From: Branchipolynoe longqiensis
Taxonomy: Eukaryota; Annelida; Polychaeta; Phyllodocida; Polynoidae
DNA length: 64,000 nucleotides
Assembly: GCA_030323885.1 (NCBI GenBank)
Contig: CM059192.1
Location: forward strand, 64,721,593 to 64,785,592
Direction of reading: 5' to 3'
The notes beneath the pieces are model-generated. The model was not told the origin of the DNA. It made no database searches and saw only the letters and a program-made list of their open reading frames with translations. Both the position numbers and the translations under genes were made by a program. Within the stretch, counting starts at the first letter, position 1. Every line of letters begins with the position of its first letter. Below, piece by piece: positions 34,865 to 47,220 of the stretch.

Positions 34865-35765
34865 TTATAAATGGTTTAGGTTTAGTTGTTTCTTGCATAC
34901 TTCTGATGTTACAGTTAATGTTACTTCGACTGACATCCAAACCTGGGTGCGTGGTCTCACTTTCACTATTTTTTGTTCCCATGGCGGTCCTCTGACACGG
35001 AATACCCAGTTTTTTGCCTCTTCTCCCAGTTCAGTGTCCGACGCCATGTCTGCTGTTTTCTTTTTGGCTTCCTCTACCAGGAGTTTTGTTTGTTTTCTTT
35101 CTTTTTGCGTCATATCATGGCCCATGCTGACGTTCTTGTACTGGTTGATGCCTTGTAGTTTAAAAAGCTGACTGAACAGTTGGCGTTCTGTTTTTTCAGA
35201 GTTTACAGTGACGAGCAGAGGTCTAGCAGAGCCATCGTCATGGATCCTGCCCAGGCAACATGCCTGGATGACTTTGTTTTCACACTCTTGGTCACACACA
35301 GTCTTGAAAATGTTGTTGAACATATTGACGTCATTTGCTTTCGTCTCTTCTCGGGATTCACCTGTCTGCTCAGCTGCATTGAAAATGATAACGTTTTTCT
35401 TCCTGTCTTCAAGTGCTTTTTCTTCCTTTTTTGTTTCATTTAGTGTTTCCTTCATAATGCCTCATCTCGTTGTGCTACTGAGTACTGCTCATTTGACATC
35501 TCGAGACTTTCTGCACACCAGTTGTTCCACAACGATCACATGCAATGATAAGATCTGTGTCAGTTTTGCAGCTCACACTGCAGTCCTGGCAGGTCCGTTG
35601 CTCATCATTGACTAGTATTGGTGCTCCTGGACTGGCTGAGGTTTTGGATTTAGCTGCCTTGCCTCTGGGTTTTTTCTTTGTGGAGGTTTCCTTGGTTGTC
35701 AACCCCCCTCTGTTTGATAGCCTTAGTTGTTTATATTTATCCAGCCATCCTTGTGGCTGAGGCAT
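34865..35765 (-). pseudogene. CR1-like ORF1 (PHD-like and RRM-like)
   Basis: The N-terminal frame 35765-35475 has a cysteine-rich finger (CQDCSVSCKTDTDLIIACDRC), after which the frame shifts. The second frame 35455-34865 begins with a charged coiled-coil-like segment, then NVIIFNAAEQTGES and RPLLVTVNSEKTERQLF, typical of the RRM-like nucleic-acid chaperone domain of LINE ORF1 proteins, ending with a basic tail. Such proteins coat the LINE RNA. Confidence 0.75.
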
Positions 35766-35769
35766 GATA

Positions 35770-36425
35770 ATCAGCTAGATGTTAAGTCACTATATTCAAT
35801 GCACAGTTGTGATGTTGACAGTGTCAGTGACAAAATTTACAACTTGACAGCATATATTTAAATATCAAAGTCTCTGGAGGTCTAGATCATAGATGCATAC
35901 ACACGAGTTCAGTATTTACCAACTGTCGATTCACCGACGCTAAAGAGCTGCTCTTGGCTGCTCAGCATTGAGCCAAACTCTAAATTTTCGGTTTGATACA
36001 AATGTAGAAATGAAAATGGGCAAGCGCCCTCTAAACCCCATATTGAACAAATCCTTCAGGATGCCGTACTTCCATGTCGTGTCGTACGCCTTTTCAAGGT
36101 GGAAAAATAGGGACACAACATGTTCTTTGTTTATGAAGGCATTTTGTATTTTCGAACGAACGACTCCAAGTAGGTACGTGAGCCAAACTCGCCGATCGCC
36201 GTCATAGCGGGCGCCATTTTCCTGTGACGCCGATCTCCGTTTTCTATTGGTCGACCCAATTACATCATTCCAAATAACTGCCTCCTGATTGGCTAGAAAT
36301 ATGTTTTTGCATATATAATGAGCATGACGTCATAGAGGATTTCCCAATCTATAGCCTCGTTTTCATTTTTTTCTGAATGACTGTTTATTTCTGGTACAGG
36401 AAGAATTTCACCAAACTGTAAACAT
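35770..36425. other. No recognised feature
   Basis: Mixed spacer upstream of the CR1 element; a 79-codon frame at 35968 has no motif. Confidence 0.4.
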
Positions 36426-36840
36426 TTTTGACAGTAATCACCATCAAAATTAGGCATCACAGCAGCTATGGTCCCTAATTATAATATATAGTTCCCATTC
36501 TATATGTATTTATTGTTGTATATATGAAATACCAGGAGGAAATTAGCACGAGAAATGTACTAACGAGCTCACGGAAATTATAATGTTAGTAGCTTTCTAA
36601 CCATATAACTTAGTTACGTGAAAAACGCGCTGCTTTCAAGCTACACAATTTTTTACAGTAATCACCATCAAAATACGGCATCACAGCGGCTATGTTCCCT
36701 AATTATAATATATAGTTCCCATTCTATATGTATTTATTGTTGTATATATGAAATACCAGGAGGAAATTAGCACGAGAAATGTAGTAACGAGCTCATGGAA
36801 ATTATAATGTTAGTAGCTTTCTAACCATATAATTTAGTTA
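36426..36840 (+). repeat. Two-copy tandem duplication, ~220-bp period
   Basis: Bases 36429-36607 and 36650-36830 are almost identical (acagtaatcaccatcaaaat through tagctttctaaccatata). The high identity indicates a recent duplication. Confidence 0.9.
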
Positions 36841-38390
36841 CGCGATGCACACTTAACTATGTCTTTCCACCTTTAATAATTATTTTTAGCTGTTCAATTG
36901 TGATCTTTGTGATTTTTGTGATTGATCTAGATAGAGAATTCTTCTGGCTTTCAGATACTTCCAAGATTTGATTAATTTGTTGAGAAATAAGGAAGTTACA
37001 GCAATTTCCCTGAGAACACAGTATGTTTTGATCACACCTTCTTCATTGGTTTTAAGGTTAATTGTGAGGACATAATTTGGCTAATTAAAAATAATGAAAT
37101 AATCATAACTTTTTTATTTCTCAATGGATTGCAATGATCTAAGTGTTATTTTCTTTGTCTCTTCATCCTCTTTCAAATGAGCTCAGTTACACTGGAATAG
37201 GAGGATTTTGAATTTTTGACTCACATACCTACTCCAAGTGGTCAACGGTTGGGAAGCTGGGTTGATATATCCACATCATTTTGCCATCTAATATCATAAA
37301 TATAATACCCACCCACCCAGGGGGAGGCTAATGACTAACACGTGTACATATATATACATATACATAGACAATATATACATAAACAATACCCACAGAGGAT
37401 TTCGTCAAAATCCAGCAACCGGAAACGGAAATAGGCCTCTATGGGCACCACCATTTGTAAAATCGTGTTGATAATCCAAATCCAGCAAACGGAAACGGAA
37501 ATCGCTCGTCGAACTTCGGTCAGCAGCAAGCAGGGTGGACGACAGCTATTGGTTAATAATATATCAAAACAAATGCCCGCTGCCATAGAATTTGCCGATA
37601 CGTGCAGTTCAAAACTTAGAGTTTATTCAAAATTAAAAGAAATAAATAACAATTTGGCATAAACATGGATGCACAAATGAAATATTAATAGTTTACTCCC
37701 CGGAAACGACGGCCGTATTCGGGTCACCCGAATTGATAGAATTTCAAATCGAACACCGTGAGTGGAGTAAAAAAAAAAGCATCAAATACTTGGCTGTAGT
37801 TATATCGGTGGGTCGGTCCTAAGCATTGCTTATTCATATTAATATAAGATGATAATTATAAATGTTCATCTACCATAGCCCCTTATTTCAAAATCTGTGT
37901 GGCAGCAGGGATAGATAGTCCTAAAATTATTGTTTTTTTAAACCTTTTGAATACTACTCTGTTTACAAAAGTATTAGTTCAGCAATCTGCCACTAGGTGC
38001 CGTTAGCGACCTCTGTGCAGGACCCATGTGGTGGCACTCAGGCGGCACCTCGCGGAAACCATGGGTACTGGAATCCGACTGCACATCGGCATGCCTTTGG
38101 CGGCCATTGCTGCTGGATGGTAATTTACCCGTGCAGCCGACTTGGCAAAACAAATATCTGTTCCAAAACCAGCAGGTGAGCATGTCCAGCACTGTATAAA
38201 AGATTTTGCGCTTTCCCGAGTAGGGGTGGGGGTGGGGTGGATGTTAACTTAGTCTCAATCAGAGAAAACAGTGCCTTGGGCTTGGTTAAGTTGGTATAAA
38301 CTAAATTATGGAGTCGCTAGTTCCAGTGCTTTCATGGGTTCGAGGCTGCGAATCCCATAAGCATATTCAGCGCTCTACGGAGCGACCCAA
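36841..38390. other. No recognised gene
   Basis: AT-rich sequence; a short repeat of ccagcaaccggaaacggaaat occurs at ~37410 and ~37480, and a TATACA tract near 37345-37385. Short overlapping frames have no motif. Confidence 0.4.
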
Positions 38391-38857
38391 CCAGCCACGG
38401 TGCGACCCAACCAGCCACGGTTGAACTCGTTTGAGCTCGTTTAAACTTGTAACACCTGTTCAAAGGCTAGGGGACCAGGTTGGAAACTGAGCGATAATAG
38501 ATGAAAACTCATGCCTCTGCATGAGCAAATAAATGCCAGGGGACCAGGCTAGACCTCCACAGAGCTAGCAGTGTAGTAAAATATTATTTGACTGTCACTA
38601 TGTTGTTGTTGTTTGTTCAGACATTATCACATATTTATGTATCTTTTGCACAGATTAAATTGTTTGAAGTATATTTGAAATTGATCTACATTGATTTCTG
38701 TTTAAATCACACAATATCACTACTTAATGAATGGGAAACTCATCCAGCAAGGGTATGCTCGATATTACCCAGTGGGAACTCGTTTTTCATCCTTTCGTCG
38801 CTGTGGACCCTTCTCGCGAATCCCGAAGAGTCGTTCGCGAATCCCGAAGAGTCGTTA
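38391..38857 (+). repeat. Two small direct duplications
   Basis: An 18-bp unit (cgacccaaccagccacgg) occurs twice at 38383-38420, and a 23-bp unit (tcgcgaatcccgaagagtcg) twice at 38814-38857. The sequence between is unannotated, with one motif-less 115-codon frame. Confidence 0.7.
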
Positions 38858-38876
38858 TGTCAAAACGTAGTGAAAC

Positions 38877-39992
38877 GGAATAAGCGAGTTCAGCATCACG
38901 GGCGCGCGGTGGTTGATGGGAAGTCATCGGGATAAACAAACCCAGGTGCCTGACTACGCGCAGTGCAAAACGTTAGTTTTATTCAAAATTAATAGAAATC
39001 CAGAACCCTAACCGTATCAATTTAATATAATCTTCTTGGTAAACATGTTTTCTATATGTGCACCAAGCGATTTGTTTCTAGGTGGTGTGGTTTTAGAGAT
39101 ATTTCACTTTTTATGTAAGAAGATTGCTCACGGCCATACGTGCAGTGCAAAACGTGGCTTTGTTTATCCCGACAGCGACGACCGGAAGTCGGCCCCGCAC
39201 ATGCGCACGGACAATAAGCGAGTTCAGCATCTCGGGCGCGCGGTGGTTGATGGGAAGTCATCGGGATAAACAAACCCACTTGCTGGACTCAGCCTGGTGG
39301 TACGCGCAGTGCATAACGTATTTTATTCAAAATTAATAGAAATGCAGAACCCTAACCATATAAATTTAATATAATCTATTCGTTAAATATGTTTTCTATA
39401 TGTGTTCCAAGCGGTTTGTCTCTAGGTGGTGTGGTTTGGGAGATATTTCACTTTGTCTGTAAGAAGTTTGCTCACGGCCATTGACAATGCACTGTGTTTG
39501 CCGGTACGCGCAGTACAAAACGTTTATTTTATTCAAAATTAATAGAAATCCAGAACCCTAACCTTATCAATTTAATATAATATTCTTGGTAAACATGTTT
39601 TCTATTTGTGTACCAATCGATTTGTTTCTAGGTGGTATGGTCTTAGAGATATTTCACTTTTTCTGTAAGAAGATTGCTCACTGCCATTGGGTTTGCTGGT
39701 ACACGCAGTGCGAAACGTTAGTTTTATTCAAAATTAATAGAAATCCAGAACCCTAACCTTATCAATTTAATATAATCTTCTTGGTAAACATGTTTTCTAA
39801 ATGTGGATCAAGCGATTTTTTTCTAGGTGGTGTGGTTTTAGAGATATTTCACTTTTTCTGTAAGAAGATTACTCAAGGCCATACGTGCAGTGCAAAACGT
39901 GGCTTTGTTTATCCCGACAGCGACGACCGGAAGTCGGACCCGCACATGCGTACGGTCAATGCTGAACTCGCTTATGCTGAACTCGCTTATTG
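38877..39992. mobile_element. Inverted-repeat element carrying four inverted 206-bp units
   Basis: Ends are AATAAGCGAGTTCAGCAT (38880) and ATGCTGAACTCGCTTATT (to 39992, where the right end carries a short duplication). Four copies of the 206-bp repeat run in the opposite orientation to those at 19.7-20.5 kb. After the first unit, an internal copy of the end sequence (39150-39277) is palindromic around tttgtttatcccga/tcgggataaacaaa. A stepwise, concatemer-like construction is suggested. Confidence 0.75.
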
Positions 39993-40104
39993 ATCACGTT
40001 TTCTTTCAATTTCTTGTCTTTAATAGTAGTTTCTTCCATATAAATCCAACTAAAATCCAATTCCTAATAGTTGATGCTATGGTTTACTATGTTTTTCAGT
40101 TATA

Positions 40105-43100
40105 AATTTTTTTTTTTGGGAAATATTTTTATTCATCTGAATACATATTTTGTCAGCGCCGGGGCACTGGTCTTCCAGCCGTTGGAGTGGTCGCATTTCA
40201 TCTATACATAGTGGAAGTGGAATGTGTTGCATTGTGTGCAGCACAACCCATTCTGACATAAAAGAAAGTGGGGGAGCAGCCTATGCTGCATAGTGTACAG
40301 CATATGTACTGAACATAGTGCAAGGTATATGCATCAAGATTGAGTGTGCAGTAAATGTACACTAGTGGTTAAATCATATGCTGTGTTTGTATATCAGTTA
40401 GATTTGGTTTTAATAATGGTTAGTCTTTAAATAGTGCCATGTTGTGCATGTATAGTGGTTTATATTGTGTGCATTGCTGGTTGGAGATGTAGTTATGTAG
40501 TGGTGGTAATGGGTCTAAAGTAGGGGTAGTGGGTCTCGAGTCATTGAGTTATAATAGTTGTTTTGTCAAATGTGGATGGGGGGGAGGGGTCCATGGGTAG
40601 GGGGCGCGGACACGCAGGGAGAGAGCAGGCATGAGAGAGGGCGAAGTCAATGGGTCGTTCAGCAGGTCGTATTATATATTTGCAGTGCCAGGTTTTGGGC
40701 CTGAATAACCAGGTGAGCTCTGTATGCATTTTTAAAGGCAAGAATCGAACCCGCTTCTCTGGTTTTGGTTGGGAGCTTATTCCACATGACACTTCCTTTG
40801 TAAATCGGAGCTCTCATTAACTTATTTGTATTAGGGTTGGGCACCCCGAGCAGAGTCGATGTCCCCCTTCTCGTTACCCTTGTTGTGCGATCTATGTATT
40901 TGTCATCACTCGCACGTTTATACATCAACATCATTAGGTGTAGGTTCCTACGTACATCCAGAGTGTCCAGCCCTGCTCTGCTATGCATTTCAACCACACT
41001 TAGTATCTTGCCTTGGAATACTGTTCTGAGTGTTAGTTTATTCTCATGGCACCATGTGTTCACTCCATCCAGCGCCATTCCAGCCTCGGTTGCGGCTATG
41101 GCAAGGTCATTGTTATGTATTGTTAGTGCTGCATCATCGGCAAATAATGTGAAAGATGCTTTGTTGAAAACTAGAGGTAGGTCATTTATAAATATTAGAA
41201 ACAGTAGGGGTCCCAGAGTGGAGCCCTGTGGAACTCCTGTTTTTATTTCTCGAGTGGTCGAGTTGGTATCACTTAGTTTTGTGTATTGTTTTCTATTGCT
41301 GAGGTAATTTGTGAGGAAGCTATGTGCTCTATTGCCTAGCCCAGCTCGTTCTATTTTATGCATGAGGATTTTGTGGTCGATTGTATTAAATGCCTTCTTG
41401 AAATCAAGGAAGACTGCGATAGTAAGATCACCCTTGTCTATGTTTGACAAAAGTTTGTCTAGTAGAGACGCCAGTGCCCCGGTGGTGGACCTATTTTTCC
41501 TGAAGCCATTTTGCTGGTAGGTCAAATAGTTAGAGGACTCAAGGAATGTCTTAATTTGGTCATGTATTATTTGTTCTATGATCTTGCCAGGCAGTGGGAG
41601 GATCGATATTGGGCGTAGTTCACTACAGGTTTGCGGGATGTTGACTTTAGGTATGGGCGTCACTGTGGCCACTTTCCAGTCATCATGGAAGATGCCTGTA
41701 CTGATTATTAGGTTATATAAGTGTGTAAATTCTGCACTCAGTGTTGTGATCGCACTTTTTATCAAAGTGGTACTGATGTCCTTCATTCCTGATGAATTGT
41801 AGATAGATATTTTGTTAGTTCTATCAAGGATTTCATCCTGGGTGGTTTCCAGAAGGTCATACTTTTCTTTATTTAGTTTGGCATGGAAGGTTTTGTGTTG
41901 ATCATCCTTCTGTTTGAATTTATTGGCTAGTTTCTCACCTATATCTATGAAATAGTTATTGATTTCCTCTGCCAGTAATTCATTTGGGATTTTAATACCA
42001 GTCTCTTGACTTGCAAGGCCACTGATTCTTGTCTCTTTTTTAGGTTTGATTTGGTTTATTTCATACCAACATTTTCTGGCATTCTGTTTATATTTGTCTA
42101 TCTGGACTTGATAATACCTTGCTTTGGCTTTCCTTACTTCACTCCTAGCCTTTCTGACCATACATTTAGCTATGAATTCATCCCCTAGATCTTTTGTTTT
42201 CTCAAACTTTTGGATAAAGTAATCTCTATCCTTTTGAAGCTCTAGTAGTTCATCATTAAGGTAACCTCCCATGGCGATTCTGGTGGTGATCTCGGTTAGG
42301 GGACAGTGCCTGTCAGCTGCAATAGTGATTGTTGCGTTTAGCATATCCCAACATAGGTTGGGGTCTCTCATATCCAGAAATTCAGCACTGTTTATTTCTT
42401 TGAGTGTGCCGGCCAATTCATTAAAATTGTAGTTCCTATAAGAGCGTCCCCAGTGGGTGGTGATTCTTTTGTCATTTCTTATTTTTTTCTTTATTATAAA
42501 TATTGGTTTGTGGTCGCTTATGTTATAGTTAAGGACTCCAGCCTTTGTACAATGTTTGATATTGGTAAGTGCCAGGTCTATTGTTCTGTTAGTGGTTGCT
42601 GGTTCATTTGTTGCAACTCATGTTCAGCTGCAAGTTGCTTTATTATCCCTCCCATCATAGGCCTCTTGCCATTATATTCTTCATTGAAGTCGCCAATGAG
42701 GAGAATCTCATATTTATCGATATTGGCTATATTATTCAAAGAGTTACTTATTTGCCCAATTCCTTCGTTTAGGTTGCCATTTGGGGGTCTATATACGTTG
42801 CCGATGAGTATTAGTTTTGTATGGGGTCTGGTGACTACAGCACACTGTAGTTCAATATTGCTATTTGATAGGTTATGCTCAGCATGTTTACCTGCATCAA
42901 CATGGAGATCTTGCTTAAAGTAAATACCTAGTCCACCACCAGCTTTGGTCTGCCCACTAAGTTGCTTTGTTTTTCTATCAGCCCTTATAAATTGGTAACC
43001 TGGTATAGATGTGAGTCTGTCTTCAACTGTTCTATTGAGCCATGTTTCTGATATAGTGAAGACATCAAAACCAGACCCGGGTAGATCGGCCCTTAGCTGG

Positions 43101-43419
43101 TTGATCTTATGTGTGAGGCTACGTACGTTTAGGTGGCCAATCTTTAGTCCTGGCAGGCCCTTCAGATCTGTTAGAGGAAGTGCGCCCAGATGACACGGTC
43201 CCAAGGGCCCCAGGCCACCATCAGTCTGCCCACCTCCCTGGAAATACGGTCCGCCCCGTCCCCCCAAGGACCCCCCCCCACAGTGAGTGTGAATGTGGTT
43301 GTGTATTTACTTATGTCATGGTGTATAGCGTATTCTTTGTTGGGCATGGATGCTTGCCCGGTACTACCACCTAGCGGGCATCCAGCTTTAGCTAAACCTG
43401 ATATTTGGGTTTTAGCCAT
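40105..43419 (-). mobile_element. Jockey/CR1-group LINE
   Basis: Minus-strand element with endonuclease and reverse transcriptase, a ~550-base 3' UTR and a poly-A tail (40105-40118) preceded by AATAAA. No RNase H is present. The 3' UTR end is shared with the fragment at 31981-32155. The 5' side near 43260-43280 has poly-C runs that break the frame. Confidence 0.8.
40659..43419 (-). pseudogene. LINE ORF2 (endonuclease-RT), three lesions
   Basis: Endonuclease frame (43267-42578): IGHLNVRSL, TISETWLN (Glu), GGGLGIYFK, GNVYRPP and LLIGDFN. A frameshift at ~42590 interrupts the last motif, which continues as TIDLALTN and YNISDHKPIF. The 585-codon RT frame (42416-40659) has a pre-RT basic region, TPIPKVN, LRPISILPLPGKI, QNGFRKNRST, FLDFKKAFNTIDH, TGVPQGSTLGPLLF and an intact FADDAAL active site. 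Directly after NKLTL the text jumps to QGKILSVVEMHSRAG, so part of the thumb is deleted. The C-terminus resembles LPTKTREAGSILAFKN tails of Jockey/CR1-type elements. Confidence 0.85.
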
Positions 43420-43572
43420 GATGTGGTGTTGGTTGTTGGCTTAGGCTGAGTTCAGTTTTAGTTGCGGTTTTCTCAATGGGGGGGGGGGATGATATTAGTG
43501 TATCGTGTTGGTTAATTAATGTAAGGTCTACTTAATAGGTTCTTGTCAATGTTGTTTGAGTTGATGATATAT

Positions 43573-44125
43573 AGCCGTGTTTACACGGGGAATTGTGAAA
43601 CGATCTAGACAAAGCGATTCATATGAAGCGTTTTTGATGCGTGTTTACACGGCGGAGTTTGAAAGTGTGTCGGCGCCGGGAACAAGCAGGCACCTGTAGC
43701 CTGCAAGCACTGCTATTTTGTTTAGTCTACACACGTCGATTTGACACAGATTTAGCGGCTATGTTAATATCGCTTGGAATTTAAGGTTAATTTAATTAAA
43801 TTTCATTATTTGAGTCTGTAATTCTGTTAAATATGATCGCATTCACTACATTTCGGCGTAATCGGGCCATAACACTGCCGGGCACCAGCGATTAGTTACT
43901 TCTCCCCCTGTTCCTGGCACGCACTACTATTTTATACTATCGCCGCCCGGGAACAAGCTGAATCGCTCCATCTAGACCACCTCCCGAGGTGGTATAGATG
44001 TACCGTTTCATATGAATCGATTCAGCCCTAAAACGCCACAGAGGTGCGTCTACACGGGAAATGTGAATCGATCTAGGCAAATGGATTTATATGAGGCGTT
44101 TTAAATGGCCCGTGTAAACACGGCT
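43573..44125. mobile_element. MITE family F1, copy 4 (chimeric)
   Basis: Ends AGCCGTGTTTACACGGGG and CCCGTGTAAACACGGCT, flanked by TAT on both sides (43570-43572, 44126-44128). Instead of the conserved F1 core it holds, at ~43675-43965, a block bracketed by gggaacaagc words and containing ctgtaattctgttaaatatg and taatatcgcttg modules characteristic of the Harbinger-type MITEs at 13.4-17.4 kb. Confidence 0.85.
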
Positions 44126-44128
44126 TAT

Positions 44129-45056
44129 GACAGTTAGACAGGTATCAGTGACAGCTGAGTGTGGTCAATAGTAGATAGTGTCACCACTTACATATTGGTA
44201 ATCGGGTATTGACATTTGCTGCAGTTGGTGTTGGGTGATCAAGTAAACGCCCAAGCCAGGGTCAGTATGACAAATGTACATTAATGACTGTTGTGAATGT
44301 GCCATATCAGGCATACCAGTTCCAAAGGTTGAGTCCAGTCCTTCCATCAGCACGAAGCTCACACTGACCAGCTCCAACAGCACCATGAACCGAGGTGCAG
44401 CAGTAGTATTCAAATCTTTGTCCATCAATTTCTAACATACAAATAAATATCAAGCGGTGTTACCTGTGGGCTCCGGTCAGGGGTCTACCCTTAGCATATA
44501 AAGGCATGATTATATACAGTTTGAAGCAAAGTTGTTTACATAATAGTGCTTTGGTTGTGCTTGAAAGTGGCCACAGCAACAAGGGCACATACACAAATAG
44601 CTTGGCATCCATACATAGTGCTCTCAGGCATATACGTTACACATGAAGGGCAGGGTTCAAGGAGAGCTTAGCAAATCTGACAGGGGAGTTTGTGATCCTT
44701 AAGTCATACCAGTCAAGTCTGCACTAGCAGACCATACATATAGAGGGCAGTCAAATAGGCAATTTGCAGATCCAAACCGGATCAATGGTCTGGGCCCGCT
44801 GACTGACACGCCCCAATAGCAGATTCCAAAGCAGAATCAAGGTGTACAGTAGTTGTACATAAGTAAGGGTAGTCGTGCAGAAGGTCAATCAATTTATGGC
44901 CCTCACACAAATAATAACCTGCAAACATAAAACACCATGGTCTGCGGGCCAGGTCAGAGGTCACAGTGCTTGCCAATAACATATAGAGCATTGAATACAT
45001 ACAGATGGGATTAGAGTCATAGACAGTAATGCCTTAGTTGTGTCCAGTGGTAAGTT
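44129..45056. other. No recognised gene
   Basis: Spacer left of the Harbinger. It shares loose phrases (agtcaaataggcaatttgcaga at ~44750) with 49530-49550 on the far side, so the transposon may sit in an old repeat. No motif in the short frames. Confidence 0.4.
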
Positions 45057-45247
45057 CAGGGCCCGTATGCACCAATCGGTGTTAGGGCCTTAACCGCGGC
45101 TAGTGTAGCTCCGGCCCGTAAAATGTGCATAATCGGTATGCACCAATCGGTGCCAGCGCTAACCGCGTACTTTAGCCTAGGCTAAGCTATACCACTTTCC
45201 CAGTTGGGTTTACTGCCTAGCCGGGGCGGATAGCGTCATTTTCCAAA

Positions 45248-47050
45248 ATGGACGTGTTGTTGATTAGACGCTTTCTCCATCCCAGATGACTGCCTCGCAA
45301 TCGGATTATTCGTGACAGAACGCACCCATTCGACAAATTTGATGATATTGATCTCTTCCGCAAGTTCAGATTTCGCCGGCACGATATATTGGCGATTACA
45401 GACAGTGTGCGCGATGATTTAGACGTTTGGCAGCGGCGTGGCACATTGACACCACTTATGCAAGTTTTGGTCACACTAAGATTCTACGCCACGGGTGGGT
45501 TCCAAGATGTATGTGGAGAGCTCATCGGTGTCAATCAATCTACGGTTTCACGTACAGTGCATCGTGTCACCGATGCTCTCATACGCCAACTACCGCGACA
45601 TGTCAAGCTCCCGACGCAGGAAAACGCAGACCGTACCAAGTTGAAAATTTACACCAACTACGGCTTTCCCGGTGTGATAGGCTGCATCGACGGTACGCAG
45701 ATACGCATAGAGGCACCCAGAGAGTACGAACATGAGTTTGTAAATCGGAAGAATTACCACTCACTAAACGTGCAGGTAGGTCTTGTTTTGTTTAAAAGTG
45801 TCCTATCCCTCGAGCTGTGAATTTTGCCACGGATAAATACACTGAAATACCGAAGACGCACTGTCACTATGTTTGTTTACATAACGTTTTGGCCTTAAAA
45901 CACTTGAAAGAGAATCCATCTCATCTTCTCCATTTACCTACATTAAATACGGGCACCTATTCTCCTAATATATTTGCACACAAACAATTCTCGAAAATTT
46001 CTTACTGTGCTTCCCCTTAAAATAAATGCTAATTGGGGGTATATAGGCCATTAAAATAAAACTAAGTGATTACATTAGTGATTTCGAAGGAGGTTGAGTC
46101 ATAACCATGGGCATATTTGAGGATTGTCAGTCATAATTTAATTGATCACTCTTTACACTGAAATGTTGATCACCTTGCAAAGTCTGTTTTCGACCTAGCA
46201 GCATCATGGACTTCACACAATGGTCAATAAATAACAAATTTTAATATCCATCTAATTTGTACAGCTACCCGAGACATATAGAACGTGGAATTCAGTGTTG
46301 CGATCAAGTCTATTATTCTGAATGTGCACAGGCACAGAAGAGATTTGCAAACTGTCAACTTGAGCTTATTGCAAAATATTTTATCTACGTCATAGGCAGC
46401 TCGTGAAGGGTTTACCCGCTAGAAGTAAATTAAAAGGTAGCATTTTGCAGCACCCCCTATACTATTTAATGCATTACTATTTTCAGGTCATCTGTGATGG
46501 GGACCTCGTCTTCATTGACTGTATTGTACGTTGGCCAGGCAGTGTGCATGACTCCAGAATACTTCGTGAATCCGACCTCTTCGCCGCGTTTGAGAGCGAA
46601 CATGCTAAACCATTGGAAGGTGTGCTACTTGGCGACAGTGGGTACATGTTGCGCGACTGGCTATTGACGCCAATACTCAATCCAATCACGGCACAGGAAG
46701 TTGCATACAACGTGCACCACAAAGCAGCGCGATCACAAGTCGAGAGGTCGATAGGTATTCTAAAAAGGCGTTGGCACTGTCTGCGCAGGCTTCGATTACA
46801 GCCTGTGAGGGCTTGCAACGTCATCACTGCGTGCATCATCCTGCACAACCGCGCCCGCAAACTCCAACTGGAAGATCCCTCAGACACGGAATCAGAATCT
46901 GATTCGGAGGGGGATGACGATGCGCACTATGATGCACACGCTGACGCTGCAGCTTACCATCGTCCAGAAAACTATGACCGCTCGGAACGGGTTCGCGCTG
47001 CTGTGGGGAAAGCTGCACGACAGAGAATCGTCAACAATTACTTTGCATAA
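45248..47050 (+). pseudogene. Harbinger DDE transposase, two exons
   Basis: Exon 1 is 45248-45775; the intron runs from 45776 (GTAGGT) to 46486 (TTTCAG), and exon 2 is 46487-47050. The splice keeps phase and joins HSLNVQ to VICDGDLVF; the total is 364 codons. The N-terminal region is basic, then comes a helix-turn-helix (CGELIGVNQSTVSRTVHRV), GFPGVIGCIDGTQIRI (first catalytic Asp), WPGSVHDSRILRES (second Asp), a GDSGYMLRDW block and QVERSIGILKRRWHCLRRL (catalytic Glu), ending in an acidic tail. The first ATG, at 45248, is followed by an in-frame TGA at codon 14 (45287-45289), possibly from CGA; a downstream start would drop part of the N-terminus only. All catalytic residues remain. Confidence 0.85.
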
Positions 47051-47220
47051 CGGTTGTTGTCATAGCCAAGCAAATATAATGAACACAAGGTAACAAACAC
47101 AAGTATTGAGGTTTGGGTCATGTTCACTTTTATAGGTATGCGACACAGAAAATTACAGAATACCCGACAAAGATAGTATACTCAGGTATTACAGTTGTAT
47201 CTGTACCCTTGCCCAATTCC

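Larger units (their letters stand above)
31672..35765 (-). mobile_element. CR1-like LINE, near full length but dead
   Basis: Minus strand: ORF1 (35765-34865), endonuclease (34742-33847), RT (33846-31760), then a short 3' UTR and a (ATTG)n tail at 31669-31685. Many frameshifts and active-site changes exclude activity. A 3' fragment of a different LINE is inserted at 31981-32155 on the plus strand. Another copy of its 3' end is at 23738-23840. Confidence 0.85.

Noticed and set aside
40837..41307. Plus-strand 156-codon frame
   Set aside because: Antisense shadow of the LINE reverse transcriptase; no independent motif.
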